64,000 bases of DNA from Waterburya agarophytonicola KI4 (GTDB lineage: Bacteria > Cyanobacteriota > Cyanobacteriia > Cyanobacteriales > Xenococcaceae): positions 1 to 64,000 of the forward strand of contig NZ_JADWDC010000004.1 of NCBI RefSeq assembly GCF_020640915.1, written 5' to 3'. A program made the translations under genes and the position numbers. The notes below the pieces were generated by a model that was not told where the DNA came from, searched no databases, and saw only the letters and a list, made by a program, of their open reading frames with translations. Below are positions 7,865 to 15,640 of the stretch, one piece after another; within the stretch, counting starts at the first letter, position 1, and the number at the start of each line of letters is the position of its first letter.

Positions 7865-8128
7865 TTATTGTTTCGGAGTAAATTCAAATAGAGCTGCGGG
7901 CATTACTATCTCATTTATTCCTTTTTCTTTGTACAGCTTAGTCAAACAGTTACAAAGATTCTCTAGTGTATCGCCATCAATCCGAGGCATTGTATCTGCC
8001 GTTTTCATTCGAGAAACAGAAGTTTCATGAACTTTTAGTTCGGCTGCCAATTCCCGATTGGTTATTTTGGCACGCGCCATTACTTCTCTAAGCTTCCATC
8101 GAAGCATTTGCTTCCCCAAAGTCAACAT
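7865..8128 (-). CDS. XRE/Cro-type transcriptional regulator
   Basis: An 87-residue protein with a helix-turn-helix of the Cro/C1 type at residues about 12-65 (REVMARAKITNRELAAELKV then HETSVSRMKTADTMPRIDGD and the NLCNCL helix), close to the YozG-like short regulators. It is divergent from the gene at 8376, and between them lies a strong palindromic promoter-operator (8196-8225), which it probably binds. It may be a maintenance or copy-control regulator for this end of the plasmid. Confidence 0.85.
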   Translation of the reverse strand: MLTLGKQMLRWKLREVMARAKITNRELAAELKVHETSVSRMKTADTMPRIDGDTLENLCNCLTKLYKEKGINEIVMPAALFEFTPKQ

Positions 8129-8195
8129 TTTCTAATGTCCTCTATTTGATGACTTTACGCCACTACTTTAGCACACAAGATATTATATTTACTAC

Positions 8196-8225
8196 TTGAC
8201 GCTATATAGCGTGACGCGCTATACT
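8196..8225 (+). promoter_or_regulatory. promoter with palindromic operator
   Basis: TTGACG (8196-8201) and TATACT (8220-8225) are separated by 18 bases, forming a sigma70-type promoter pointing at the gene starting at 8376. A perfect 14-base palindrome, ACGCTATATAGCGT (8199-8212), covers the -35 edge and spacer. A second half-site, GACGCGCTATA, begins at 8213, which gives two phased copies of GACGC-CTATA. The adjacent XRE repressor is the obvious ligand, so autoregulation or repression of the forward operon is likely. Confidence 0.65.
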
Positions 8226-8375
8226 TAAATCATAAGGAAACGGAAAACATTAATCCGCAAGCCATAGAAGTTAACCAAATAATGTAAATCAATAAATATG
8301 AGAAACGATCGCCCTCCGTCCAAAGATTGCGATCGCTCTCTACACCTCAACAAATCAATTAAGGTATTTAATATC

Positions 8376-8960
8376 ATGACACAAGCTACAGCTACGAAGC
8401 TAGCAGTAGAAGTAAAAAACTGCGCTACTTGCCTATATTTCGACAATTTTCACGAGTCAAATGGAAGAGGATGGTGCAAACTCTTTGACCATCAAGCCAG
8501 AGAGCATCATGAAATTACGAACGACTGCATCGTATCTTCTGACCTAGCGGTTTCAGTAGAACTCGAAGATAACTTAGATATTTTTCCCGATATCGATTTA
8601 GAAGAACTCGAAGCATTTCCAACAGAAGAAATAATAGATGAAGCTGATAAATCTCATGCTGAATATGAAGTAGGAAGTATCGTTAAAGTAATTGATAAAG
8701 ATGAGCATTACATGGAATGGGCAACCTTCGAGATTGTTGAATGCCAATTCAATCAATACACTTATAACGAAAATAATCCTGAAGCTTATTTAAACCATGT
8801 TGAATGGCATTATCGTCTAAGCAGCTACGCTGATGGAAATACGATGCCTACAGAAAGCTTTGTAGAAAGTAAGTTTTTGTGGGTAGCAGAGAATGAAATC
8901 TGCGCCTTTGATATGGCTCATAATATCTGCACCGAAGATATGCGGAGCGGTATCCTTTAG
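8376..8960 (+). CDS. cysteine-containing acidic hypothetical protein
   Basis: About 194 residues from the ATG at 8376 (MTQATATK). An upstream ATG at 8298 would add 26 residues of HIP1-containing leader with poor coding character, so the later start is preferred. The N-terminal segment CATCLYFDNF...GRGWCKLFD, with another Cys after EITNDC, places four cysteines like a metal-binding or Fe-S knuckle. The remainder is acidic, with an SH3-like VGSIVKVIDKDEHYMEW strand pattern. It is the first gene downstream of the palindromic promoter. Function is unknown. Confidence 0.6.
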   Translation: MTQATATKLAVEVKNCATCLYFDNFHESNGRGWCKLFDHQAREHHEITNDCIVSSDLAVSVELEDNLDIFPDIDLEELEAFPTEEIIDEADKSHAEYEVGSIVKVIDKDEHYMEWATFEIVECQFNQYTYNENNPEAYLNHVEWHYRLSSYADGNTMPTESFVESKFLWVAENEICAFDMAHNICTEDMRSGIL

Positions 8961-8983
8961 GACATTTTCTAAATAAATAAAAG

Positions 8984-9319
8984 ATGATCGCTATCATTGC
9001 TAATAGCGATCGCAAATCTTTTCAGTTAGATCAACACAATCATCTAGAAATTACTATGCCATTACCAGAACACAACATAGAACGAGAATTCGCCTTAATT
9101 TTGCTTTCTCTCCATCTTCAGAAATACCCAGAGCAGGCAACTATCTTGGCTATGAATCATTACGAAGACTACATGAATCTGGCTCACGATTATAAATTAC
9201 TCAGAAGAGATCTTGAGAGATTACAACAGGAAAACTTTCAATTACGAGTCGAAAACACAAAGATTAAATCTTCCACACCCTCTAAATCTCCACAATTACC
9301 TTTATTTTTAGAAAAATGA
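8984..9319 (+). CDS. small coiled-coil protein
   Basis: A 111-residue frame with a 23-base gap after the previous gene. The last 50 residues form a clear coiled coil (YKLLRRDLERLQQENFQLRVEN) followed by a Ser/Pro tail ending LPLFLEK. The true start may be the ATG at 9056 (MPLPEHNIE), because the first 24 codons contain a HIP1 site and look less conserved. No enzymatic motif is visible; it may be a structural partner of the gene at 8376. Confidence 0.5.
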   Translation: MIAIIANSDRKSFQLDQHNHLEITMPLPEHNIEREFALILLSLHLQKYPEQATILAMNHYEDYMNLAHDYKLLRRDLERLQQENFQLRVENTKIKSSTPSKSPQLPLFLEK

Positions 9320-9508
9320 TCCAGCAACAGTCATAAATATCTATCGTTGTCAAAACTGTAGAAGAAAATAAAACCTGTTAGGGGGCGATTGCTAAAAATT
9401 GGGTAGGACAGAAAATTAATTATTGAACCCGCAATCGTCAACCGATAGGCGATTCGATACGAATACAGACAATCGACAGAAGTATAATTAAGCATGGAGG
9501 AAAAAAAC

Positions 9509-9742
9509 ATGGCTAATGCAGAACCGAAACAGCAGTACGAAGGAGCGATTCTACAACAGCTAATCAAAAATTCTGAAAGATTAGTTGTAATAGAAAATGA
9601 AGTTACTAAAATTTCTCCTTTGGAAGAGAAGGTAGATTATATTTACAGTTCTATTAAATGGATAATCGGGTTATTGGGAGCAATATTAATTGCTGTGTTA
9701 GCTAATTTGTTGAGTCAACCAATTTTAAGTATATTTGGCTGA
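9509..9742 (+). CDS. single-span membrane protein, holin/XhlA-like
   Basis: A 77-residue protein. GGAGG at 9496-9500 lies eight bases before the ATG at 9509, which decides this start over the ATG at 9494 inside the ribosome-binding site. Residues about 20-45 form a short coiled coil (LVVIENEVTKISPLEEKV) and the C-terminus is one transmembrane helix (WIIGLLGAILIAVLANLL). This layout is seen in XhlA-like haemolysin/holin and plasmid-borne membrane peptides. It precedes the zeta-like locus by 77 bases; no functional link is proven. Confidence 0.6.
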   Translation: MANAEPKQQYEGAILQQLIKNSERLVVIENEVTKISPLEEKVDYIYSSIKWIIGLLGAILIAVLANLLSQPILSIFG

Positions 9743-9819
9743 AACTGCGTGTCTTTGTACTATAGAAAAAAATAGGGCAATTGGCTGAAGCTGAATAAAT
9801 AGACATTATTAGAAAAACT

Positions 9820-10050
9820 ATGACGCAATCATTACCCTCGAAACAAACTGAAACTGAGAATAAAAATTCAGAGGATATTTCAAAAAAAGATTTTGCCGAT
9901 TTATCAACAACAGAGATGGAAAAGTTGATGAATAAAGGAATCAAACAAGCAAAGAAACGGATGCACGATAAAGGTATTTCTAGCGTCTCTTCTGTAAATG
10001 GACAGATATACGAAGAACTCCCTGACGGAACTAGAAAAAAAAGAAATTAA
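9820..10050 (+). CDS. antitoxin-like partner of zeta-type kinase (copy 1)
   Basis: A 76-residue protein with a disordered N-terminus, the helix FADLSTTEMEKLMNKGIKQA and a C-terminal MHDKGISSVSSVNGQIYEEL. Small proteins with this helix followed by a G-S...V.G..Y..PDG hairpin commonly stand directly upstream of zeta-like predicted ABC-type ATPases (COG4185-type) and are taken as their antitoxins. It lies nine bases before the original toxin ATG at 10060. It is paralogous to the protein at 15395-15640, with which it shares the RMHDKGIS motif. Because its toxin is broken, it may now act on other copies only. Confidence 0.65.
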   Translation: MTQSLPSKQTETENKNSEDISKKDFADLSTTEMEKLMNKGIKQAKKRMHDKGISSVSSVNGQIYEELPDGTRKKRN

Positions 10051-10059
10051 TCAAAGTAG

Positions 10060-11267
10060 ATGAACAACCCTGTCCTAGTTATGTTCGCAGGTCCGTGCGC
10101 TGGAGCGCACCGCCATCGCAAAGCGATGTCGAATCCCCTTCGGTGATTGGTTCGGGAAAGTCTAGTATAACTCCAGTGTTCCAAAATCAGCCTGGTTTTC
10201 CTCAAAAATATATAAACCCAGATGAGATAGCTTTAACCCTTGGTGGCGATACAATGTCCAAAGCTTATGAAGCATCAGCAATTGCGGCAAAGGAAAGACT
10301 TAAATGTATCGAACAAAAAGTTTCTTTTTCCTTTGAAACTGTCATGAGTCATCCTTCCAAGTTAGCTGTTTTAGAAACCGCAGCAGAAGCTGGTTTTGAA
10401 ACTAAAGTAATATTTGTCTCTACTGAAAACCCAAATCTGAACATAGATCGAGTAAAACAAAGAGTTCTAGATGGGGGACATAATGTACCAGAAGACAAAA
10501 TAGTCTCTCGTTATCATCGTTCTTTGTCCTACTTACCTAAAGCTGCTGAAATCGCTGATAAAACTTACATTATAGATAACAGCGACTCTCTACAAATAAA
10601 AGCAGTTTTATCTCAAGGTCAAGTCATAGAACAACCTGAAGTGAAAATTGATTGGGTAGAGAAAACAATCGCTACTTTAAACGAACGACTACAGAAAAAA
10701 TTAGCGATAGAACGGGTTAATCCTGATAGTTCGGTTGCGAGTTTAAATCGAAGCAACCATACAGGAAAAATTAAATCAGTTGGCAAACATTTTTTAGTTC
10801 AACAAACAAAAGACAATGGAACAGTAGTTCATGAAAATTCAATTTTAAATTCAGATGAATCTGCTGTCGGTCACGATGTCTTAATTAACTATCGTAATGG
10901 AGTACACAAAATCAGTATTCCCGAAATTTCAATAGACACATCCGACAAAATTGAAGATACTTTGTTCGATCTTGCTAATTCTTCAAAATACATAGTGCTA
11001 AATCGAGGTATAGACAAGACAAGTTCTGAAGATCTTAAAGTTTATAACTTTCCAAGTGGCGTAACTATTGAGAAAAGCTCTGAAAGCTTATCAATTTCCT
11101 ATAATGATAAATTGCTTCGATTCGATCGCGACTTTAATATTATTCAAAATGATTTCTCTAATCGAGAAATTCTGAAGCTTAATCAACAAACCCAATCGAT
11201 TAAACAGCATACTCTTAAACAAAGTCGCGATCGAGAAATACAGATAGATCTTTATCTATCAATTTAA
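10060..11267 (+). pseudogene. zeta-like kinase toxin with KfrB-like and relaxase-type C-terminal domains, P-loop interrupted
   Basis: From ATG 10060 the frame encodes MNNPVLVMFAGP and then meets an inserted palindromic element of about 50 bases and a TGA at 10144. The original frame resumes at GSGKSSITP (10149), now shifted by two bases; a GTG at 10095 could still start a 390-residue product without the first strand and with an altered Walker A. Beyond this the zeta/COG4185 kinase is complete (INPDEIAL, ETVMSHPSK, GGHNVPEDKIVSRY, DNSD). Residues about 215-290 resemble a KfrB domain (VVHENSIL...VGHDVLINYRNG). The last 107 residues match the C-termini of the relaxase and the HipA-like kinase. 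The family phosphorylates UDP-sugar precursors; this copy is probably inactive. Confidence 0.8.
10096..10145. mobile_element. 50-bp triple-hairpin dispersed repeat inserted in the zeta P-loop
   Basis: Comparison with the intact paralogue at 15621 shows about 50 extra bases between the codons for GP and GSGKS. The insert contains three successive hairpins: GTGCGCT-GG-AGCGCAC (10095-10110), CATCGC-AAA-GCGATG (10114-10128) and AATCCCC-TTC-GGTGATT (10132-10148, one mismatch). It carries no gene. It resembles the small dispersed repeats known from Nostoc-type genomes. The exact ends are uncertain by a few bases. Confidence 0.8.
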
Positions 11268-11274
11268 TAGATTT

Positions 11275-11302
11275 CTTGAATCTTCAATCTTCAATCTTGA
11301 AA
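11275..11302. repeat. heptamer-like repeats
   Basis: Three units of the form AATCTTC/AATCTTG lie head to tail in the short spacer between the broken zeta-like gene and the HIRAN-type gene. They are a variant of the AATCAAG family found elsewhere in the window. Confidence 0.45.
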
Positions 11303-11322
11303 TAAATTAAATATATAGTCTA

Positions 11323-12153
11323 ATGACATCAATCCAACAACCAAAATCATTAAAAGCAGTTAGCAATCAAATAACATCTCTTTTTATGGCAGAACTAGAT
11401 TCTAGGACGGGACTTTGGTTTCCTATCAAAAAAATGACCTGGAAAGAAAAACAAAATAATAATTATTTAGACTGTTCTATTCACTTCATTAAAGGAGCGC
11501 AAATATATCAATCTCTTTATCCAGAAAGAAAAAATCTATTTGTGCCTAAAGATCTAAGCAGAACAATGAAATACAAAGATATTCTTAAGTCTGCTTGGCG
11601 TAACCGAATGCCTGTCGCCAGACCTTTAGAAGAAGAACTGAAGATTTGCATGGGGTTTAATTCTGAGGACTCTATAGATCCAGTAAAATTTGTGGCAAGA
11701 GATGGAGGCTATAGACACGGAGATTTGTGCGGACTCTTTCCAGAAATCACTCCAGACGAACGAGGGAATTATAATTTTGTATTTCGTGGTGTCGATACAT
11801 GGACTATGTGTACGAATAATAAACCCGAACTAGAAACAATTTCTACTGGAGCAAATATAACAGTAAAGCTCCCAGAAAAAGAGAAAGTTATGCCAGGAGA
11901 ATGGGAAAAGCCGATGCTCGAACCACCTCCTGAAACTATCAGAACAACAATGTATGCTGAAAATGAAATGGTTGGTTATGCTCCTCACTATATCCAAAAA
12001 CTTTATCAACAATTTAGAGAGCAACTCCAAATTAAAGTTTTTCAAGTTAATTCTGGAGTACCCTTTGAATATCAGTTTTTATTTTTAGCGACGGTTAATC
12101 AAAAAGCAGGAATTCCTTTTTCGGATGAAATATTTCAGCTTCTCAACCAATAA
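11323..12153 (+). CDS. HIRAN-type protein paired with a HipA-like kinase
   Basis: A 276-residue protein. Its layout follows that of the HIRAN-type partner encoded before certain HipA-like kinases: an N-terminal segment around GLWFPIKKMTW, a middle FVARDGGYRHGDLCGLFPEI (matching the usual ARSGG-R-TD...FP pattern), and a C-terminal EMVGYAPHYIQKLYQQF phrase typical of HIRAN ends. HIRAN domains recognise DNA or stalled forks; in these pairs the role is not established. The gene is 20 bases before the kinase and probably co-transcribed. Assignment rests on remembered family patterns and the neighbour. Confidence 0.6.
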   Translation: MTSIQQPKSLKAVSNQITSLFMAELDSRTGLWFPIKKMTWKEKQNNNYLDCSIHFIKGAQIYQSLYPERKNLFVPKDLSRTMKYKDILKSAWRNRMPVARPLEEELKICMGFNSEDSIDPVKFVARDGGYRHGDLCGLFPEITPDERGNYNFVFRGVDTWTMCTNNKPELETISTGANITVKLPEKEKVMPGEWEKPMLEPPPETIRTTMYAENEMVGYAPHYIQKLYQQFREQLQIKVFQVNSGVPFEYQFLFLATVNQKAGIPFSDEIFQLLNQ

Positions 12154-12173
12154 AAATTATTTCTCAAAATTTG

Positions 12174-13445
12174 ATGGACGATAAATTTGATATTGTTTCC
12201 ATCCCAGCAGAAAAGTTTATTTTTAATAAACAACTTGATGGAATAATCGCTAAGGGTTGGGTTGAAACTTCTAAGGGTCGAGCTTTATTTAAACAAGCTG
12301 CACAAGTTCCCTCAGATCTTTCCGAATCTAGAACCGATTGGTCTGAGAAAATTACTGCGGAGTTAGCATCCCGCATTCAACTTCCTGCAGCAAAATATGA
12401 ATTTGCTCAAGTCGAAAGTCCCGATCTAATAATTCCAGGTTCGATCTCAACAGACCTCTCTAATCCAGGAGAAAAACGTATTCCTCTGGCAGAAATACTT
12501 GATGAAAGCATAATCGATTACGATTATGCCTTCAACTATGAAGTTTCTCAAGTAATTCAAGTCCTGAGCGAACAAGATATTAAAATCCCTCCTGGCTACA
12601 AGCTTCCAGAAGGAATTAATGACGGAGTTGATATGTTCGTTGGGGTTTTAATGCTTGACGCTTATGTCGGAAATACAGACCGACACGATCAAAATTTAGA
12701 TATAGTCCAATTAGAAGATGGCACTAGTTACCTTTCTCCAGTCTTCGATCACGGTTTTAGTCTTGGTGCAGTTTTAGACGACAGAATGAGGGAGAATAAT
12801 TCTCCACAAAGGTATTCTGAGGTCTTCAGCGATTCGTCGTTTAGCATTGATGGAGTTGATGTATCTGGATTAGAAGCCTTTGAGGAAGCTGCTAAGTTAA
12901 GACCACAAGCAGCCAAAATTTGGCAAAACCAATTATCTCAAATCCGTACCCAAGAAATTCGAGAATTATTCGTCAGAATTCCAGAAGATAGAATAACTTC
13001 AAGATCTAGAGATTTTGCCAGTGATTTATTGAGTCATAACCAATCTCAGTTATTAAGTCTCAATTTGAGTTATCAACAAAATATAAGTCTCGCCCCTCAA
13101 AATATATCTGCTAGGGCATCTACTCTAGATACTTCTAAACCTATTGAAGACGTTAAATTCGAGCTGGCAAGTTCTGCCAAATACATAGCATTTAAACAAG
13201 GCAAGGAAATTATTGATTCAGTAGATGGGGTAACAATAGAAAAACAAGATAATTTATCAATTCGCTATGAAGGCAAATTAATTGAATTTGACCGCGATTT
13301 TAACGTGATTAGCAATGAATTTAGCGATCGCGAGCTTCGTCAACTAAATCAAAAAGTTCAAGTTAATAAACAGCAGCTTAAAGAACAAAGCCAACAAATC
13401 AATCGAGATCGTAAAATTCAAAGAGATAACGGTCTATCACTTTGA
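12174..13445 (+). CDS. HipA-like kinase with relaxase-type C-terminal tail
   Basis: A 423-residue protein (ATG 12174 chosen over TTG 12171). The kinase core spans residues about 15-300: K40 in LFKQAAQ fits the ATP-binding lysine, GNTDRHDQN (166-174) supplies the catalytic aspartate D169 and N174, and D192 in SPVFDHG fits the metal-binding aspartate. HipA kinases phosphorylate a protein or aminoacyl-tRNA synthetase and arrest growth. The last 102 residues (from about 321) are not HipA: they match the C-termini of the zeta-like protein and the MobF relaxase, ending in the same GLSL. With the HIRAN-type gene it forms a two-gene module. Confidence 0.75.
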   Translation: MDDKFDIVSIPAEKFIFNKQLDGIIAKGWVETSKGRALFKQAAQVPSDLSESRTDWSEKITAELASRIQLPAAKYEFAQVESPDLIIPGSISTDLSNPGEKRIPLAEILDESIIDYDYAFNYEVSQVIQVLSEQDIKIPPGYKLPEGINDGVDMFVGVLMLDAYVGNTDRHDQNLDIVQLEDGTSYLSPVFDHGFSLGAVLDDRMRENNSPQRYSEVFSDSSFSIDGVDVSGLEAFEEAAKLRPQAAKIWQNQLSQIRTQEIRELFVRIPEDRITSRSRDFASDLLSHNQSQLLSLNLSYQQNISLAPQNISARASTLDTSKPIEDVKFELASSAKYIAFKQGKEIIDSVDGVTIEKQDNLSIRYEGKLIEFDRDFNVISNEFSDRELRQLNQKVQVNKQQLKEQSQQINRDRKIQRDNGLSL

Positions 13446-13520
13446 TAGATTTTAATAACCTCAAAGAACGAAATCAAAATCGATAAATCAATTGCGATGG
13501 CGGGCTTTTGTTTGTTATTT

Positions 13521-13630
13521 TCAAGATTCTTGATTCTTTAATCTTGATTAAACTATCTCGACAAACTATTTTTTCTGAGCTATCTTGATTCTTGATTCTT
13601 GAATTTTTAGATTATTTTTTCAAGATTCTT
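13521..13630. repeat. cluster of heptamer repeats upstream of parA
   Basis: Repeated units TCAAGATTCTTGATTCTT, ATCTTGATT and TTGATTCTTGA fill the spacer in front of parA at 13521-13549, 13583-13605 and 13621-13630. A partition promoter or centromere should lie in this region, so these units may be part of the binding site for the small partner at 14416; equally they may be only the dispersed family seen elsewhere. Confidence 0.55.
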
Positions 13631-13666
13631 CTTTCAATACTCTTCATTCTTTTGGATTTACCTAAA

Positions 13667-14425
13667 ATGTGTAGAACCATCTCAATCTTTAATATGAAAG
13701 GAGGCGTGGGTAAAACCACTACTGCCTATAACTTAGCTGCTGGTCTAGCCGATTTCTGTCACCAAAAAGTTTTACTTGTTGATATTGACCCCCAAGGTAA
13801 TTCTTCTGCGTCTTTCGGTATTCCCATTTGGGATTTAGAATTGCAGATCCGAGATGTTTTACTTCGCAAAGCTTCTATCCAAGATACTGTTATCTCCATC
13901 CGCGACAATATTGATGTTGTTCCTTCCAACATCATTTTGGCTGAAGACGAAATCCCAATTTCTGGTTTACCTGGTCGTGAATTACTTCTTCGCAAAGCTA
14001 TTGCCTCGATTGAGGATAAATATGATTATATTTTGATTGACTGTCCTCCCAATATTGGTGTTTTTTCCATTAATGCTCTTATGGCTAGTCAAGAAGTTCT
14101 CATTCCTGTTGATTTAAGTTTTCTGGGTCTTCTGGGTCTTCGATCAATCGAAAAAGCTTTAGATCTTATTCGCACTGCTCTCGACCACCCACTTAAAATC
14201 ACTGGTGTTTTAGCTACCCGTTATGATGGGCGCACTAATGTTAGTAAGGAGGTTCTCCAATCCTTGAAAGACACTTTCTCTGACAAGATGTTTTCTACTG
14301 TCATCCCTGAAAACGTCAAAATTAAAGAAGCTCCTAGTTTTTCTATTCCTGTTTACCAACACGATGAAAAAGGCGTTGGTGCTAAAGCCTATTCTTCTCT
14401 TGTCCAGGAGGTCATATGTCGCTAA
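13667..14425 (+). CDS. parA: ParA-family plasmid partition ATPase
   Basis: A 252-residue protein with the deviant Walker A MKGGVGKTTTAYN (residues 10-22, K11 and K16), the switch LLVDIDPQGN (about 38-47) and DYILIDCPPN (about 121-130). These mark a small type Ib-like or chromosomal-type ParA without an N-terminal DNA-binding domain. The ATG at 13667 is used; an upstream in-frame TTG at 13592 would add an unlikely hydrophobic leader read from repeats. It overlaps the next gene, whose strong AGGAGG site lies inside its end. Role: ATP-dependent segregation of plasmid copies. Confidence 0.92.
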   Translation: MCRTISIFNMKGGVGKTTTAYNLAAGLADFCHQKVLLVDIDPQGNSSASFGIPIWDLELQIRDVLLRKASIQDTVISIRDNIDVVPSNIILAEDEIPISGLPGRELLLRKAIASIEDKYDYILIDCPPNIGVFSINALMASQEVLIPVDLSFLGLLGLRSIEKALDLIRTALDHPLKITGVLATRYDGRTNVSKEVLQSLKDTFSDKMFSTVIPENVKIKEAPSFSIPVYQHDEKGVGAKAYSSLVQEVICR

Positions 14426-14853
14426 AACAAAATAAATCCAAATCTGCTCTCGGTAATAACCCTCTTTCTGACCTCTCTTCTTCTTCTCTAGGCATTTTTA
14501 ACCGTACCGATAAAATTGACAACTCTCAAGAATCAAGAATCAAGAATCAAAATTCTGACTTTCAAGAATCAAGAATAAAGAATAAAGAATCTTCTTTTTC
14601 TCCTCTCTCTGACCGTGACCTTGATAAAGAAAAGGTTAATCTTCGCCTTCCTCTCGAACTTAATGATTGGCTTGATGCTACTGTTAAGCGTTCTAAACGT
14701 TTGCACGGTCACAAGATCAAGAAAGAAACTCTCGTTCATGCTGCTCTCCTTTTCTTTCATCATCTGCCCCTCGATTGGGATTCTATTCAGTCCATCGATG
14801 ATCTTCAGCTTCGACTTCATAGACTCTCTTCTATCTTGAATCAAGATTCTTGA
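14416..14853 (+). CDS. small partition partner (ParB/ParG-like DNA-binding protein)
   Basis: A 145-residue protein starting inside the end of parA, with AGGAGG five bases before its ATG. The N-terminal 65 residues are disordered and Ser/Asn-rich, and part of them (QESRIKNQNSDFQESRIKNK) is encoded by inserted heptamer repeats. The C-terminal half begins KVNLRLPLELNDWLDATVKR, the beta-strand plus helix of a ribbon-helix-helix protein, followed by further helices. Position after parA and this fold point to a centromere-binding partition partner. A classical ParB nuclease-like domain is absent. Confidence 0.7.
   Translation: MSLKQNKSKSALGNNPLSDLSSSSLGIFNRTDKIDNSQESRIKNQNSDFQESRIKNKESSFSPLSDRDLDKEKVNLRLPLELNDWLDATVKRSKRLHGHKIKKETLVHAALLFFHHLPLDWDSIQSIDDLQLRLHRLSSILNQDS
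14527..14591. repeat. heptamer repeats inside a coding sequence
   Basis: Six to seven copies of the unit CAAGAAT (some AAAGAAT) stand in one reading frame within the disordered N-terminus of the parA partner. The unit is not a multiple of three, so the encoded peptide changes with each copy. Such a tract may vary in length by slippage. Confidence 0.75.
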
Positions 14854-14920
14854 AAATTTTGGCGATCACTCTTCTCCTATTTTAATATTCTTGATTCAAG
14901 AGTATTGATTCAAGATTCTT
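14831..14920. repeat. heptamer repeats flanking the end of the partition operon
   Basis: ATCTTGAATCAAGATTCTTG straddles the stop codon of the partition partner and can fold back as a hairpin. A second block at 14887-14920 (TTCTTGATTCAAGAG, then TTGATTCAAGATTCTTTT) ends in a T-run. Both could serve as transcription terminators for parA and its partner. Confidence 0.55.
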
Positions 14921-15362
14921 TTTTCTTGCCACCAAGAGCGATCGCATCTCTTTATTTTTATAGGTTGTCGGCGCAGCGAATTTCTGTTGCGCCTGAATCT
15001 CTCTTCTTCACGATAATCTTCTGTTCCCGCGCAAGGTCAACAACAACCAACTGTATTTAAACCCGTTCGATAATTACTTTCTCTCTACAAAAATCAATTT
15101 GATTGTTAGAGCAATTCAATTTTAAAAGCTATTTCTTGTTTGGGTAGTAATTATTGTCACTCTTTACTGTTTAATGTTCGAATTTTACCTGGAGATAAGA
15201 TTACTGCTTACTCAGCTTTAATTGAAGACTCTAAAGGTAAATTAAGAAGAAAAAAATCCACACTACGATCCCAGACTCTCACATTTAAATGATAAAGAAC
15301 TTTCAGATCGAAGAGACTTTTCTTGCTACTGGAAAGTTCGTGACATAGATTCACTATGCAAT
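14921..15362. other. gene-poor spacer before the second zeta-like locus
   Basis: No supported gene. The stretch 14966-14996 (TTTCTGTTGCGCC and surroundings) recurs in degenerate form at 5475-5505, and CGCAAGGTCAACAACAAC at about 15028 recurs near 4183, so this is a mosaic of old repeats. A forward open frame without a start codon at about 15105-15292 could be a gene remnant but matches nothing I know. Confidence 0.4.
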
Positions 15363-15371
15363 TGGTATAAT
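15363..15371 (+). promoter_or_regulatory. extended -10 promoter of the second antitoxin/zeta locus
   Basis: TGGTATAAT is a perfect extended -10 element 23 bases before the ATG at 15395. No good -35 is present at the usual distance, which is acceptable for an extended -10 promoter. It would drive the antitoxin-like gene and the truncated kinase after it. Confidence 0.55.
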
Positions 15372-15394
15372 TATAGTAAAGTTAGCTAAAAACA

Positions 15395-15640
15395 ATGACT
15401 CAAATACCGCAGTCAAAACACGGCAAAACGGCAAACAATAGCTTGGCAGATACAACTAAAAAAAGCTTTTTCGATTTGTCGACAGCAGAAATAGAACAAT
15501 TGGTGGTTGAAGCTACTACAAAAGCTAGAGAAAGGATGCACGATAAGGGCATTTCGACCATTATCTCCATTGATGAAAACGTATACGAAGAACATCCAGA
15601 TGGCAGTCTAACTTTACTTCATGAGCGACCCACAAAATAA
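15395..15640 (+). CDS. antitoxin-like partner of zeta-type kinase (copy 2)
   Basis: An 81-residue paralogue of the protein at 9820-10050: both share a helix (FFDLSTAEIEQLVVEATTKA here) followed by RMHDKGIS and a hairpin ending PDG. It overlaps the truncated kinase gene by 20 bases, so translation is coupled. The family role is presumed to be neutralising the kinase. Because the kinase here is an internal-deletion remnant, this antitoxin could instead protect against the related locus or against incoming plasmids. Confidence 0.65.
   Translation: MTQIPQSKHGKTANNSLADTTKKSFFDLSTAEIEQLVVEATTKARERMHDKGISTIISIDENVYEEHPDGSLTLLHERPTK

Noticed and set aside
8225-8446. Reverse 73-residue frame upstream of the XRE gene
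   Set aside because: It is antisense to the better-supported gene at 8376 and crosses the promoter.
14527-14591. CRISPR-like repeat array
   Set aside because: The units are seven bases long, adjacent and without spacers, and no cas genes are present.
15105-15292. Open forward frame resembling a gene fragment
   Set aside because: It has no start codon and matches no family I recognise; it is mentioned only in the spacer entry.
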